Positions 35,602 to 47,050 are shown, counted from the first letter of the stretch. The stretch: 64,000 nucleotides of DNA from Hyphomonadaceae bacterium (GCA_023384105.1 JAHDXR010000004.1:62001-126000); one strand, 5' to 3'. Numbers and translations are program-made. Notes: generated by a model not told the origin, from the letters alone.

Positions 35602-36684
35602 ATGACTAGCCTTGCTCTGGGGCGGCCCGAGGTCGAGTTTGACGCTTCGGCCCAGCGATTGTTTTACGCCAACAAGCGCGTGCTGGTGACCGGCGCAGCG
35701 GGCAGCATCGGCTCCGCCCTTGCCCTGAAGCTTGCGCAAAGCGGCTGCGCCCACCTCGCCTTGCTCGACCAATTCGACCATGGCCTCCTCGACGTCGTGG
35801 AGGCGGTGCATGCGGCGGCGCCGGCTTTGCCGGTCACCGAAGCGCTGTGCGACATCCGCGACGCGGGACGCCTGAACGCCTGGATGCACCGCATCGAACC
35901 CGACGTGGTGATCCATTCCGCGGCGCTGAAACACGTGCACATGGGCGAGCGCCACGCCGCCGAATGCGTGCTGACCAATCTCGTAGGCGTGCGCAATGCG
36001 CTGGCCGCCGCCGCCGACGCAGGCGCTTCGCATTTCATGCTGGTGTCGTCCGACAAGGCGGCCGCGCCGGTCTGCGTCATGGGCGCCACTAAGCGGCTGG
36101 CGGAGCTTCACCTGCTCGGCTTCCAGATGGAGCGCAATCCGCAGATGCGGCTGCGCTCGGTGCGTTTCGGCAACGTGCTGGGCTCGCAGGGCTCGGTGCT
36201 GCCGCGCTTCATGGCTCAGATCGAGAAGGGCGGGCCGGTCGAAGTCACGCATCCGGGGATGGAGCGCTTCTTCATGTCCGTGAACGAAGCCGTCGGCCTC
36301 ATCCTCAGCGTCGCCGCGACCGACGACCGCGGCGCCAGCGGCGCGTGCGCTTACTACATGGAGATGGGCGAGCCGGTCTCGATCATGCAGATCGCTCGTG
36401 AGCTGATCGGCCGTTCCGGCCGCGAGGCGCCTATCAAGATCACTGGATTGCGGTCCGGCGAACGGCTGTCGGAGCAATTGTTCGACGATCTTGAAGCCGT
36501 CGCCCCGTCGGCCTTGCCTGGCGTCTATCGCATTACGCCGAACGCCGCCGACGCCTACGTCGCCTCCGCCGATGTCGCCCACCTTGAAACCGTGGCGCGG
36601 ACGTTGGACAACGCCGTCGTGCGCCAGCGCGTATTCGCGCATCTGGATGAGCGACTGGGACGAAACGATCGCGCCGTCAGCTGA
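35602..36684 (+). CDS. UDP-sugar 4,6-dehydratase-like SDR (polysaccharide biosynthesis, short form)
   Basis: 360 aa extended SDR: VLVTGAAGSIGSALALKLAQ (NAD-binding), VIHSAALKHVHMGERHAAECVLTNLVG, and SSDKAAAPVCVMGATKRLAE in which Met replaces the usual catalytic Tyr before the Lys. This is characteristic of FlaA1/CapD/PglF-type 4,6-dehydratases. Then VRFGNVLGSQGSVLPRFMAQI and VTHPGMERFFMSVNEAV. It lacks the four membrane helices of the CapD/WbpM forms, so it is soluble. It probably acts on UDP-GlcNAc or a similar precursor. Confidence 0.88.
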   Translation: MTSLALGRPEVEFDASAQRLFYANKRVLVTGAAGSIGSALALKLAQSGCAHLALLDQFDHGLLDVVEAVHAAAPALPVTEALCDIRDAGRLNAWMHRIEPDVVIHSAALKHVHMGERHAAECVLTNLVGVRNALAAAADAGASHFMLVSSDKAAAPVCVMGATKRLAELHLLGFQMERNPQMRLRSVRFGNVLGSQGSVLPRFMAQIEKGGPVEVTHPGMERFFMSVNEAVGLILSVAATDDRGASGACAYYMEMGEPVSIMQIARELIGRSGREAPIKITGLRSGERLSEQLFDDLEAVAPSALPGVYRITPNAADAYVASADVAHLETVARTLDNAVVRQRVFAHLDERLGRNDRAVS

Positions 36685-36783
36685 GCTGGCCTGCTTGCCG
36701 TACTTTGCGCGGACGCGCCCAAGGTGCTTGCGTGCGCGCCGCTTTGCGCACATTGCAGCATACATGGCAGGCTTAGTCGTTCC

Positions 36784-37932
36784 GTGCCCCTGATCCCGTT
36801 TTCCTCCGTTCGCCACTGGATGTTCGATCAGGCGCTGCCGGTCTGGGCGGAGCGCGGCGTGGATAGGGCTGAGGGCGGTTTTCTGGAAGAATTGTCGCTC
36901 TCGGGCGAGGCCACGAATTGCGACTACAAGCGGGTCCGCACGATCTGCCGCCAAACCTACGTATTCTCTCACGCGGCCCTGTCGGGCTGGAAGGAGGGCG
37001 AGGCGTTGTCCCGCCTGGGGTATGAATACCTCATCGCCCACGCCAAGCTTGCCGATGGCGCGTGGGCCAGGCGGCTCAGCCGCGACGGGCGCGTCATCGA
37101 TCCCACGCCGGACCTCTACGATCTGGCCTTCGTGATCTTCGCCATGGCGTGGCGCTATCGCGTCTCCGGCGATGACGGCGCCCGCGCCGAGGCTAACGCC
37201 GCGCTTCGGTTCGTCCGCGAGCGCATGGCCGGTCCGCATGGCGGATTCTGGCATGTGCTGCCGCCGTCGGGGCCGAGGCTGCAGAATCCGCACATGCATC
37301 TGGCGGAAGCCTGTCTGGCCGCATTCGAAGCGACCCGGGACGAGATCTATCTCGAGACGGCGAACGCGGCGGTCGACCTGCTGGTTCAGCGTCTTTTCGA
37401 CGGCGTCAGTCTCGGCGAGCGCTTTCGCGACGATTGGCGCCGTCTGCCGGGCGAACTCGAGCCGGGGCATCATTTTGAATGGGCTTGGATCCTGGGGCGG
37501 CGCGCGAAAATCGCCGGCGTAAACGCGGCCGGGGACGTCATGTTGCGCCTGCTGGACTACGCCGAGAGGCAGGGCGTCGACCCCGCGTCAGCGGCCGTCT
37601 ATGACGCCGTGGGCGACGATGGAGCGGCCACGCGCACGAGTTCGCGCGTCTGGCCCAACACGGAGCGCATCAAGGGGCATTTGGCGGCCTTCGAGATTGC
37701 CGGGCGCGATCCCGCGCCTGCCGTCGCCAGCTCGCTCAAGCTCATCTTCGAACGCTATTTCGCGCCGCCGGCCGCGCCCGGACTGTGGACCGACCAATTC
37801 GACGGCGAAGGGCGGCCGCTCGCGAAAGCCGTGCCCGCGTCTTGCGTCTATCACTTGTTCTTGGCCTTCAGCGAAGTGCTGCGGCTTCAGCCGGAGATCG
37901 AGGCCGGCGGACATAGTGCGCGACAGACCTAA
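36784..37932 (+). CDS. AGE-family epimerase/isomerase (alpha/alpha-barrel)
   Basis: 382 aa from a GTG (MPLIPFSSVRHWMFDQALPVWAERG). N-acylglucosamine 2-epimerase/mannose isomerase family: FSHAALSGWKEGE, PDLYDLAFVIFAMAWRYR, NPHMHLAEACLAAFEAT, GHHFEWAWILGRRA and SSRVWPNTERIKGHLAAFE, containing the active-site His and Arg/Trp residues. It could be mannose-6-phosphate isomerase-like, YihS-like or GlcNAc 2-epimerase. Placement beside sugar genes supports sugar isomerisation. Its stop overlaps the next gene's stop. Confidence 0.85.
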   Translation: MPLIPFSSVRHWMFDQALPVWAERGVDRAEGGFLEELSLSGEATNCDYKRVRTICRQTYVFSHAALSGWKEGEALSRLGYEYLIAHAKLADGAWARRLSRDGRVIDPTPDLYDLAFVIFAMAWRYRVSGDDGARAEANAALRFVRERMAGPHGGFWHVLPPSGPRLQNPHMHLAEACLAAFEATRDEIYLETANAAVDLLVQRLFDGVSLGERFRDDWRRLPGELEPGHHFEWAWILGRRAKIAGVNAAGDVMLRLLDYAERQGVDPASAAVYDAVGDDGAATRTSSRVWPNTERIKGHLAAFEIAGRDPAPAVASSLKLIFERYFAPPAAPGLWTDQFDGEGRPLAKAVPASCVYHLFLAFSEVLRLQPEIEAGGHSARQT

Positions 37933-39068
37933 AGGCTCTCGAGCGCGCGCTGGGCTGCAAGCTCCGCCAGCGCCAGAGACGCGGTGAGGCCGGGGCTTTC
38001 GATGCCGAACAGGCTCACCAGGCCCGGCAGGTTGTGCGTTTCCGCGCCGTCGATGCGGAAGTCGGCGCCGCGTTCGCCGCGGCCGGACAGTTTGGGCCGG
38101 CAGCCGGCATAGTCCGGCGTCAGCGCGCCGTCGGGCAGGCCGGGCCAGTAGCGCCGGATCGCCGCGTAGAAGCTCTCGGCGCGGCGCGGATCGACGCTGT
38201 AGTCCACGCGCGCGGGATCGTGCTGGTCGAGCCATTCCACATCGGGCCCGAACCGCATCCGCCCGGCAAGGTCGAGCGTCAGATGCACGCCCAGGCCGCC
38301 ATCGACGGGCGCGGGGTAGACCAGCCGGCTGAACGCCGGACGTCCCGCGCATCCGAAATAAGAGCCCTTCGCCAGCACCAGCGGCGGAATCGTCTCCGCG
38401 GGGACGCCTTCTATCGTGCTCGCCACCCGCTGCGCGCCGAGTCCGGCCGCATTGACGAGCACCCGGCATCGAAGTGTCGCGGCGCTTCCGCCGCCCGTCT
38501 CCACCTCGAAACCGCCCGCCGTGAGCGCCCGCGCGCGCAGCACGGGCGCATGGAGCGCCAGCGCCCCGCCCCGGGATTCAATCTCACCCAGCAGGGCCAG
38601 CATGTAGCCGTGGCTGTCGATAATGCCGGTTTCGGCCGAGAGCAGGGCGGAGACGCAGGCTAGGTTCGGCTCCACCGCCATCGCCTCGGCGCCCGTCAGC
38701 GTCGCGACGTTCTCGACGCCGTTCTCCTCGGCGCGCCGATGCAGCGCGGCGAATTGATCTTCCTCCGCCGCACTGGCGGCGACGATCAGTTTGCCGCACT
38801 TCCTGTGCGCCACGCCGCGCGCGGCGAGATAGGCGTACAGCATGCGCCGGCCGCGCACGCACATCGTGTGCTTCAAGCTTCCGGTGGGGTAGTAGAGCCC
38901 TGCGTGGATCACTTCGCTGTTGCGCGATGACGTGCCCGAGCCGATACAGCCCGCCGCTTCCAGAACGAGCACGTCGCGCCCGCGCCGCGCCAGCTCCGCC
39001 GCGCAAGCGAGGCCCACGGCGCCGGCGCCAACGACGACCGCATCGATCTGGTGAACCTCGCCGCCCAT
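37929..39068 (-). CDS. FAD-dependent oxidoreductase, L-2-hydroxyglutarate oxidase-like
   Basis: 379 aa of the DAO superfamily. The N-terminal FAD fold is DAVVVGAGAVGLACAAELARRGRDVLVLE. The LhgO-type motif SSRNSEVIHAGLYYPTGSLKHTMCVRGRRML follows. Later, VLVNAAGLGAQRVASTIEG, SRLVYPAPVDGGLGVHLTLDL and the C-terminal LVSLFGIESPGLTASLALAELAA. Related enzymes oxidise L-2-hydroxyglutarate or other 2-hydroxyacids to keto acids. Its link to the sugar genes is unclear. Confidence 0.82.
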   Translation of the reverse strand: MGGEVHQIDAVVVGAGAVGLACAAELARRGRDVLVLEAAGCIGSGTSSRNSEVIHAGLYYPTGSLKHTMCVRGRRMLYAYLAARGVAHRKCGKLIVAASAAEEDQFAALHRRAEENGVENVATLTGAEAMAVEPNLACVSALLSAETGIIDSHGYMLALLGEIESRGGALALHAPVLRARALTAGGFEVETGGGSAATLRCRVLVNAAGLGAQRVASTIEGVPAETIPPLVLAKGSYFGCAGRPAFSRLVYPAPVDGGLGVHLTLDLAGRMRFGPDVEWLDQHDPARVDYSVDPRRAESFYAAIRRYWPGLPDGALTPDYAGCRPKLSGRGERGADFRIDGAETHNLPGLVSLFGIESPGLTASLALAELAAQRALESL

Positions 39069-39140
39069 GTCCGCGAGCTTAGCGGCCGGGCTCCGCGCCG
39101 AACATCGCTTTTGTGCGGCGCGAACGGATCGGACTCGCCG

Positions 39141-39170
39141 CGCTTATGGACCGCCGGCGGTCCATAAGCG
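39141..39170. repeat. Palindromic repeat, family B (minimal perfect copy)
   Basis: A perfect 30-bp palindrome with no spacer, each half CGCTTATGGACCGCC. It ends 3 bp before the stop of the DegT gene. It could be a terminator hairpin for that transcript. Confidence 0.8.
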
Positions 39171-39173
39171 CCC

Positions 39174-40304
39174 TTAGCCGCCCGCCCTCGCGAACTCGCG
39201 CACGGCGTTCGCGATCCTGGTCTGCGTCTGGCCGTCGAGATAGGGGTGCATCGGCAGCGCCAGCACGCGGCGGCAGACGTCCTCGCTCACCTTCATGCCG
39301 CCGGCGCCGACGGGAAAGTTCGCGTAGGCGGTCTGCTTGTGCAGCGGCTTCGGATAATATTGCGCGGTGGGGACGCCGGCCTCGCGCAGATGCGCGGCGA
39401 GCCCATCGCGCGCCTCGTGTTCGACCACGTACTGCGCCCATGTGCTCACGCCGCCGTCGATCACCTTCGGCGTCTTCACCAGGCCTTCGAGCATCTGCGC
39501 GTAGCGGTCCGCCACCTCGTTGCGGGCGCGGATTTCGTCGGCGAAGATGGCGAGCTTCTCGATCAGGATCGCGGCCTGGATGGTGTCGAGGCGCGAGTTC
39601 ATGCCGATGCGGGCGCAATTGTACTTGTCGTCGCCGCTTGCGCCATGGAACGCGATCGAGCGCATCGTCACCGTGTCTTCGTCGTTGTTCGAGAGCGTGG
39701 CGCCGCCGTCGCCGTAGCAGCCGAGCGGCTTGGCCGGGAAAAACGAGGTCGTGGCCGCATCGGCCCAGTGCATCGGGTGCTTGCCGTCGAGCGTGCAGCC
39801 ATAGCCTTGCGCGCTGTCTGCGATCAGTTTCAGGCCCTCGCGTCTGCAGATGGCGCCGATGGCCGGATAGTCGGCCGGCTGGCCGAACAGATCGACGGCG
39901 ATCACCGCTTTCGGCTTGAGCTTGCCGTCCTTCCTGACCCCCGTAATCGCCGCTTCGAGCGAAGCGGGGTCCATGTTGTAGGTGTCCGGCAGAATATCGA
40001 CGAACACCGGCGTCGCTTCCAGCCAGGGCGCGACCTCCGCCGTCGCCGCGAAGGTGAAGGAGGGACAGAACACAGCGTCGCCTTTGCCCACGCCCCACGC
40101 CCAAAGCGGCAGCGCCAGCGCATCGGTGCCGTTGGCGTTGGCGATGCAGTGCCTGGCGCCGCCGAAAGCGGCGAGCTGGCCTTCGAGCGTCTTCACTTCC
40201 GGGCCGAAGATGAACTGGCCGTGCGCCAGCACGCGCGCGATGGCGGCGTCGATCTTGTCGGCGATGCGCGCGCGCTGGGCCTTGAGGTCGATGAAGGGGA
40301 TCAT
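39174..40304 (-). CDS. DegT/DnrJ/EryC1/StrS-family sugar aminotransferase
   Basis: 376 aa from MIPFIDLKAQRARIADKID, the classic start. PLP enzyme motifs: NANGTDALALPLWAWGVGKGDAV, VDLFGQPADYPAIG, IADSAQGYGCTLDG and the Schiff-base Lys in TTSFFPAKPLGCYGDGGA, then ARIGMNSRLDTIQAAIL. It transfers an amino group to a keto sugar nucleotide. With the adjacent Gfo/Idh oxidoreductase it resembles Wlb/Wbp-type amino-sugar pathways. It is third in the glmS-gfo-degT run on this strand. Confidence 0.92.
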   Translation of the reverse strand: MIPFIDLKAQRARIADKIDAAIARVLAHGQFIFGPEVKTLEGQLAAFGGARHCIANANGTDALALPLWAWGVGKGDAVFCPSFTFAATAEVAPWLEATPVFVDILPDTYNMDPASLEAAITGVRKDGKLKPKAVIAVDLFGQPADYPAIGAICRREGLKLIADSAQGYGCTLDGKHPMHWADAATTSFFPAKPLGCYGDGGATLSNNDEDTVTMRSIAFHGASGDDKYNCARIGMNSRLDTIQAAILIEKLAIFADEIRARNEVADRYAQMLEGLVKTPKVIDGGVSTWAQYVVEHEARDGLAAHLREAGVPTAQYYPKPLHKQTAYANFPVGAGGMKVSEDVCRRVLALPMHPYLDGQTQTRIANAVREFARAGG

Positions 40305-40365
40305 GGGTGCGTTTCCGTGTTCTGCGGGGCGTTCGGCGGGGGCGGCTGACAATTCTCGAGGTCGT

Positions 40366-41297
40366 TCATGAGTGCGACGGCAGTCCGGACGCGGCGTCCA
40401 CCTCCAGCGCCAGCTCCAGCACCGCCAGCGCCTCTTCGCCGGTGGCCACCGGCCGCGGCGCGACGCCGAGCACGGCGTCGATGAAGATCGCGACATTGGC
40501 GCCGAGCGGGTCCGCGCCGATGCGTGTTTCCGCGAACGCGGCGTTGAGCGGGAAATCCGTGGTGTTCTCGAACGTGCGGGCGAGGAAATCGATCCTCACC
40601 TCGCCGGAGGGGTAGACCGCGCGCATCGTGCGCCGCCGGCCGCTGGCGATGCGGCTGGAGGTGAAAACCGCCTGCGCGTCGCCGAAGCCGATCCGCGCTT
40701 CGATCTCGTCGCTGGCCGTGCCGTGCTCGGCGCGCGCCTTCGCTTCGACGCGGCTTGCCTTCGCGCCCATCAGCTTCAGCGCCAGATCGAGATCGTGCAC
40801 CATCAGGTCGAGCGTCACCGAGACGTCGGCGCTGCGGCCGGTCCACGGCCCCTCGCGCACGCTCTCGATCAGCAGCGGCTTCTCCGGCGCGTCGAACAGG
40901 CCCATCGCCTCGAACACCAGCCGTTCCTGGTGCCCGCACGCCAGCACGCACTTCCGCTCCGTCGCCGCGCGCACCAGCTCGGCGCCGGCTGCGCGCTCCG
41001 TCGCCAGCGGCTTCTCGACCAGCGCGTGCTTGCCGGCCTGCAGCGCGGGCAAGGCGGCGCCGGCGTGGAACGAGGGCGGCGAAGCGACCGTGATCACGTC
41101 GGTCTGCGCCAGCATCGCCTCCAGCGTGGCGAAGGCTTCGGCGCCGTGCGTGTCCGCCAGCATCTGCGCGCGCTCGGCGTCCGGGTCCCACACGCCCATG
41201 AAGATCACGCGCGCGTCTTCGGCGTATTTGCGCGCATGGTGACGGCCAAAAGCGCCGGCGCCGACGACGCCCGCGCGCGGACGGCGCTCCTGCTTGC

Positions 41298-41301
<4 letters not shown>
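40366..41301 (-). CDS. Gfo/Idh/MocA-family oxidoreductase
   Basis: 311 aa: RAGVVGAGAFGRHHARKYAE (NAD(P) fold), VITVASPPSFHAGAALPALQAGKHALVEKPLATE with the conserved EKP Lys, then VTLDLMVHDLDLALKLMG, where MVHDLD carries the family His/Asp. The family oxidises or reduces sugars and sugar nucleotides. Its ATG overlaps the glmS stop (ATGA), so it is translationally coupled to glmS. This suggests UDP-GlcNAc-derived substrates. Confidence 0.88.
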
Positions 41302-43121
<1,820 letters not shown>

Positions 43122-43142
43122 GCGGTCGCACTCGCTCCATCC

Positions 43143-43228
43143 GTCTCCCGGCCGACCGAAGGGAGAGCCGGGACCCAGGGGCGAACGCACAGCCTTGCCA
43201 TCCCCTGGATTCCCTATCCCGGATGACG
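43143..43228. repeat. Palindromic repeat, family A (copy A3, partial)
   Basis: CTCCCGGCCGACCGAAGGGAG with CCGGGACCCAGGGGCGAACG, then ATCCCCTGGATTCCCTATCCCGGATGACGG. It has the core CCGGGACCCAGGGG of family A. It lies in the 286-bp divergent glmS-glmM gap, where the promoters must also lie. Confidence 0.65.
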
Positions 43229-43407
43229 GTGGCGGAGGCGCGCCTCTCTGCTGGAATGTCCCGGCGCCCTCATGCACGCCAGGCCATTGATTTGCACCTC
43301 AATTAGTCTTTCAACATGCGACGGTTTCGGGGTTTTCGCGGCAAGCGCGCGCGGGCGGCCCCGGTCTTGGTTTATCCGCCCCACGAGGCGGCGGGGACGG
43401 AGAGAGC

Positions 43408-44769
43408 ATGACGCGAGCCTACTTCGGGACCGACGGCATTCGGGGAACCGCCAACCGCCACCCCATGACGCCCGAAGTGGCCATGCGCGTGGGCCTCGCC
43501 GCCGGCAAGCGCTTCCGCAGCGCCGACGACCGCCGCCACCTGGTCGTCATCGGCAAGGACACCCGCCTGTCCGGTTACATGCTCGAGCCGGCGCTGACGG
43601 CGGGCTTCACCGCCGCCGGCATGGACGTGGTGCTGTTCGGCCCGCTGCCGACGCCGGCCGTGGCCATGCTCACGCGCTCGCTGCGCGCCGACCTCGGCGT
43701 GATGCTCTCGGCTTCGCACAACAAGTTCGCCGACAACGGCATCAAGCTGTTCGGTCCGGACGGCTACAAGCTTTCCGACGACGCCGAAATCGAGATCGAG
43801 CAATTGATGGATTCGAAGCTCGATGAACACCTGGCCGCGCCGGACAAGCTCGGCCGCGCCAAACGCATCGACGACGCCCAGGCGCGCTACGTCGAAATCG
43901 TCAAGGCGACTTTTCCGAAGGGGCTTTCGCTGAAGGGCCTGCGCATCGTCATCGATGCGGCCAACGGCGCCGGCTACAAGGTCGCGCCGGTCGCCCTCTA
44001 CGAACTGGGCGCCGAGGTCATCAAGATCGGCGTCGATCCCGATGGCTTCAACATCAACGAGGAGGTCGGCTCCACCGACACGCGCGCGCTGAAAGACGCC
44101 GTGCTGCAATATCGCGCCGACCTCGGCATCGCCCTCGACGGCGACGCCGATCGCGTCGCCGTCGTGGACGAGAAGGGCCATCTGATCGACGGCGACCAGC
44201 TCATGGCGCTCATCGCCAAGAGCTGGAAGGAGCAGGACCTGCTGGCCAAACCCGGCATCGTCGCCACCGTGATGAGCAATCTCGGCCTCGAGCGTTTCCT
44301 CGACGGTCTCAAGCTCAAGCTCGAGCGCACCAAGGTGGGCGACCGCTACGTCGTCGAGAGGATGCGCGCCAAGGGCTACAATGTCGGCGGCGAACAATCC
44401 GGCCACATCATCCTCAGCGATTTCTCCACCACCGGCGACGGCCTGCTCGCCGCCTTGCAGGCGCTCGCCGTCATCGTCCAGAGCGGCAAGCCCGCCAGCG
44501 AAGTGCTGAAGCTGTTCGAGCCGGCGCCGCAGGTGCTGGAGAACGTGCGCTACGAAAAGGGCCGGCCCGATCCGATGGAAGCGGCCAGCGTCAAGGAGGC
44601 GATCAAGGCGGCCGAAGCGCGTCTCACCGGTAAGGGCCGTCTGCTCGTGCGCAAGAGCGGCACCGAGCCGCTGGTGCGCATCATGGCCGAAGGAGATGAC
44701 GAGACGCTGGTCCGCGCGACCGTGGCGGAGGTGAAGAACGCCGTCGTCGCCGCAGCGCGCGCCGCCTAG
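43408..44769 (+). CDS. glmM: Phosphoglucosamine mutase
   Basis: 453 aa, full length. [26 protein letters not shown] at the start, active-site phosphoserine in [20 protein letters not shown], metal loop [18 protein letters not shown], sugar loop GGEQSGHII and phosphate loop [16 protein letters not shown]. GlmM turns glucosamine-6-P into glucosamine-1-P for UDP-GlcNAc. Pairing divergently with glmS is a logical arrangement. Confidence 0.98.
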   Translation: MTRAYFGTDGIRGTANRHPMTPEVAMRVGLAAGKRFRSADDRRHLVVIGKDTRLSGYMLEPALTAGFTAAGMDVVLFGPLPTPAVAMLTRSLRADLGVMLSASHNKFADNGIKLFGPDGYKLSDDAEIEIEQLMDSKLDEHLAAPDKLGRAKRIDDAQARYVEIVKATFPKGLSLKGLRIVIDAANGAGYKVAPVALYELGAEVIKIGVDPDGFNINEEVGSTDTRALKDAVLQYRADLGIALDGDADRVAVVDEKGHLIDGDQLMALIAKSWKEQDLLAKPGIVATVMSNLGLERFLDGLKLKLERTKVGDRYVVERMRAKGYNVGGEQSGHIILSDFSTTGDGLLAALQALAVIVQSGKPASEVLKLFEPAPQVLENVRYEKGRPDPMEAASVKEAIKAAEARLTGKGRLLVRKSGTEPLVRIMAEGDDETLVRATVAEVKNAVVAAARAA

Positions 44770-44799
44770 AGCGTTGCGCCAAGGTTGGATGCGCCGCCC

Positions 44800-44900
44800 T
44801 ATGGAACGTCGGCGTCCCGCCGGCATGCGGCTTATCGAACAAGCGCCTGCGCTTGTCGGTAGCGGTTGCGCCGCGCCGGCGAGGGCGCCGGCGCTCCATA
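44800..44900. repeat. Palindromic repeat, family B (long copy)
   Basis: It begins TATGGAACGTCGGCG and ends GAGGGCGCCGGCGCTCCATA. Its middle (GCATGCG, then ATCGAACAAGCGCCTGCGCT and TGTCGGTAGC) is nearly the same as that at 4165-4266. It lies between convergent glmM and the histidine kinase. Confidence 0.8.
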
Positions 44901-44931
44901 CTGCGTTGCGTCGAATTTAACGCACGGCGCT

Positions 44932-46128
44932 TTAGTTGCTTGGCGCGGACCTCGGCGCGCTCGGCAGCGACATGACGATCGTGCTGGCGCCTTCGACGCT
45001 CACTTCGGCCTGCAGCACTCCGCCCAAGCGGCGCACCAGTCCGCGCACGACCGCGAGCGAGAGCACCGTGTCGGCCCGCTCCGGCTTGACGTAGTCTTCC
45101 CGGACAGGATCGCTGAACAATTTGATCACGCGTTCGGCGTCCTCGCCGCGGCTGTGGAAAACGAAGTCGACCCAGTCGCCGGCCAGCGCCAGCCGCCGCC
45201 GCACGCGCACCGTCAGCGCGCCTTCATGAAGAAAGCGGGCGGCGTTGGCGGCGATGGCGTCGAGGCACTGGCGCAGCTTGTCCGGGTCGGTCGTCAGCAC
45301 GCCAACGTCATGATCCGGCTCGAAGTTCAGCTCGATGCGCTTGCCTTGAGCGTCGTTGCTCACGCTGTTGAGCGAGGCGCGGGCGAACGGCACGGGGTCG
45401 AACGTTTCGTGCGACAGCTCGTCCACATCGGTTTCGATCTTGGCCAGCGCCAGCAGGCTGTCGAGCAGATGCAGCAGTCGTTGCGCGGCCGACAGGATCG
45501 CCGTGACGTCGGCCGTCAGCGTGAAATCCTTGGGCAAGTCTTCGAGCAGCAGCTCGGCATAGCCGATCACGGCGTTGAGCGGCGTGCGCAGATCGTGACT
45601 CAGGTCGGTCAGCAGACGCGATTTCGCAGTGCTTTCGGCGCGAAGCTCTTCCAGATAGGCCGTAAGCACTACGCCCATGTCGAAACTGGCGCATTTCACC
45701 AGGGCGGTGGACAGCTTTTCCGCCGTCACGGCGTCGATCGCGCCCTGGGCGGAGGCCCTGAACACCTGCCGGATCAGCTCGTCCAGCACGTGCGAGTAGC
45801 CGCCCATGTAAATCCGGTGGTCGAGCTTGATTCGGGCATGCGCCGCGCCAATGCGCTTGGCGCGCTCTTCGTAGGCGTTGTCGAACACGCCCTGAAGCAT
45901 CATGCGCCAGTGACTGATCTGCGCATCCCTGGCGCGCACCAATTGCGGCTCGTCGGAGAAGCGTCCCAGGGCGGAGGCGTCTTTACGGATGTTCGCGTAG
46001 AGGCCGTCGACGGCAGAAATCAGCACATCGTCAAGCAGAGATCGATGAAACGCGAGTACGGCGGCTTCGTCATCGCTGAGCCTCATGAAAGGCGCGAGCC
46101 GTAGTGCCTCTGCGGGCGCGCTGTTCAT
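44932..46128 (-). CDS. Globin-coupled sensor histidine kinase (degenerate ATPase)
   Basis: 398 aa from MNSAPAEALRLAPFM. Residues about 15-160 are a protoglobin sensor domain: HWRMMLQGVFDNAYEERAKRIGAAHARIKLDHRIYMGGY, with His97 the likely proximal haem ligand. The HisKA H-box LSHDLRTPLNAVIGYAELL has His178. In the ATPase domain the N-box Asn295 (AIAANAARFL) is kept. The G1 box reads HSRGEDAERV instead of DxGxG, and the G2 glycines are missing (TVLSLAVVRGLVRRLGG). It may bind O2 or NO but have weak or no kinase activity. Confidence 0.82.
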   Translation of the reverse strand: MNSAPAEALRLAPFMRLSDDEAAVLAFHRSLLDDVLISAVDGLYANIRKDASALGRFSDEPQLVRARDAQISHWRMMLQGVFDNAYEERAKRIGAAHARIKLDHRIYMGGYSHVLDELIRQVFRASAQGAIDAVTAEKLSTALVKCASFDMGVVLTAYLEELRAESTAKSRLLTDLSHDLRTPLNAVIGYAELLLEDLPKDFTLTADVTAILSAAQRLLHLLDSLLALAKIETDVDELSHETFDPVPFARASLNSVSNDAQGKRIELNFEPDHDVGVLTTDPDKLRQCLDAIAANAARFLHEGALTVRVRRRLALAGDWVDFVFHSRGEDAERVIKLFSDPVREDYVKPERADTVLSLAVVRGLVRRLGGVLQAEVSVEGASTIVMSLPSAPRSAPSN

Positions 46129-46211
46129 GCCGTCTCCCCAGCCGGCCACCATTCACCGATGGTGGACAGAGAGTAGGCGCAGATTCGCGAGAATCAGCAG
46201 CGGGCTACCGA

Positions 46212-46225
46212 TTGATCTAGATCAA
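46212..46225. promoter_or_regulatory. Perfect FNR/FixK-type box
   Basis: TTGATCTAGATCAA matches the TTGAT-N4-ATCAA consensus of FNR, FixK and Anr regulators exactly. It lies 84 bp upstream of the kinase start and just before the proposed GTG of the Crp/Fnr gene, so it can control either or both. Confidence 0.8.
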
Positions 46226-46228
46226 CAA

Positions 46229-47050
46229 GTGAAAGAAACTGAAATCGCCGCGAGTAACGTGGCCGGTGAATGCGATTGCGCGAATGCGTTCACGCCCTAT
46301 GGAGCGCACGGCTTAAATTTCGAGAAGGCGTTTTCGGTGGTCCCCGGTGAGATAAATTGCGCGACGTGCCCTATCGGGCCGCTCACCATTTATGGCCCCT
46401 ACATCAAGAAGTGCCCCGAAGGCGTGTGCGCCCGACGAAAGGCTGTCCTGCGCGCGCGTCCGCACCAGCTGATCCAGAGCGCGGGCGATCCGGCGGACTG
46501 GGTGTTCACGGTGTTTCGGGGGTGGGCGCTGCGGTCGATGCATTTTCCTGACGGCCGCCGCCAGGTGATTTCGATCCTTCTGCCGGGCGACACCGGTCCC
46601 ATGGAAGCTGTCTGGGCCGACGGCCAGCGTTTCCACTCCTCGGTGCGCGCGCTGACCCACGTCATTATGTGCACCTTCAGCCCTGAGGACATGCGGGCCA
46701 TGGTCTTCGGCTCCGACGCGCAGCGCGCGCGGGCGGCCGAGATCGCGCTCCGGCACAAGACGCGGACCGAGCGCCGCCTGGCCGATATCGGTCGCCGCCG
46801 TGCGATCGGGCGGATAGCGCATCTGGTGCTCGACGTGGACGAAACGCTGCGCGAGCGCGGCATGTCGCGCGGCGACGAGTTTGACTTTCCGTTACGTCAG
46901 GAAGACATCGCCGACATGCTCGGCCTCACCAAGGCGCACGTGAACCGCACGTTGGTGGCGCTGCGCAAGCAGGCGATCCTCGAAATCAAGCAGGGCCGGC
47001 TCTACCTGCTCAACCGCCAGCTGCTGACGGAAATCGCCGCCGCGAACTGA
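46229..47050 (+). CDS. Crp/Fnr-family regulator with cysteine-rich N-terminus
   Basis: 273 aa from GTG 46229 (a GTG at 46259 is also possible); longer frames to 46085 would run back across the FNR box and the kinase start. Six N-terminal Cys are grouped CDC (15, 17), NCATCP (44, 47) and KCPEGVC (62, 67). This suggests an Fe-S cluster or redox centre rather than plain cAMP sensing. The cyclic-nucleotide-like barrel follows (WVFTVFRGWALRSMHFPDGRRQVISILLPGD). The C-terminal winged helix is FPLRQEDIADMLGLTKAHVNRTLVALRKQ. Confidence 0.82.
   Translation: MKETEIAASNVAGECDCANAFTPYGAHGLNFEKAFSVVPGEINCATCPIGPLTIYGPYIKKCPEGVCARRKAVLRARPHQLIQSAGDPADWVFTVFRGWALRSMHFPDGRRQVISILLPGDTGPMEAVWADGQRFHSSVRALTHVIMCTFSPEDMRAMVFGSDAQRARAAEIALRHKTRTERRLADIGRRRAIGRIAHLVLDVDETLRERGMSRGDEFDFPLRQEDIADMLGLTKAHVNRTLVALRKQAILEIKQGRLYLLNRQLLTEIAAAN

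Noticed and set aside
43122-43407. glmS ribozyme upstream of glmS
   Set aside because: The gap holds a family A repeat; no glmS-ribozyme core could be recognised, and such ribozymes are mainly Gram-positive.
46085-46228. Upstream starts (46085, 46127) for the Crp/Fnr gene
   Set aside because: They would place the FNR box inside the coding region and overlap the divergent kinase start; the extra residues are not family-like.
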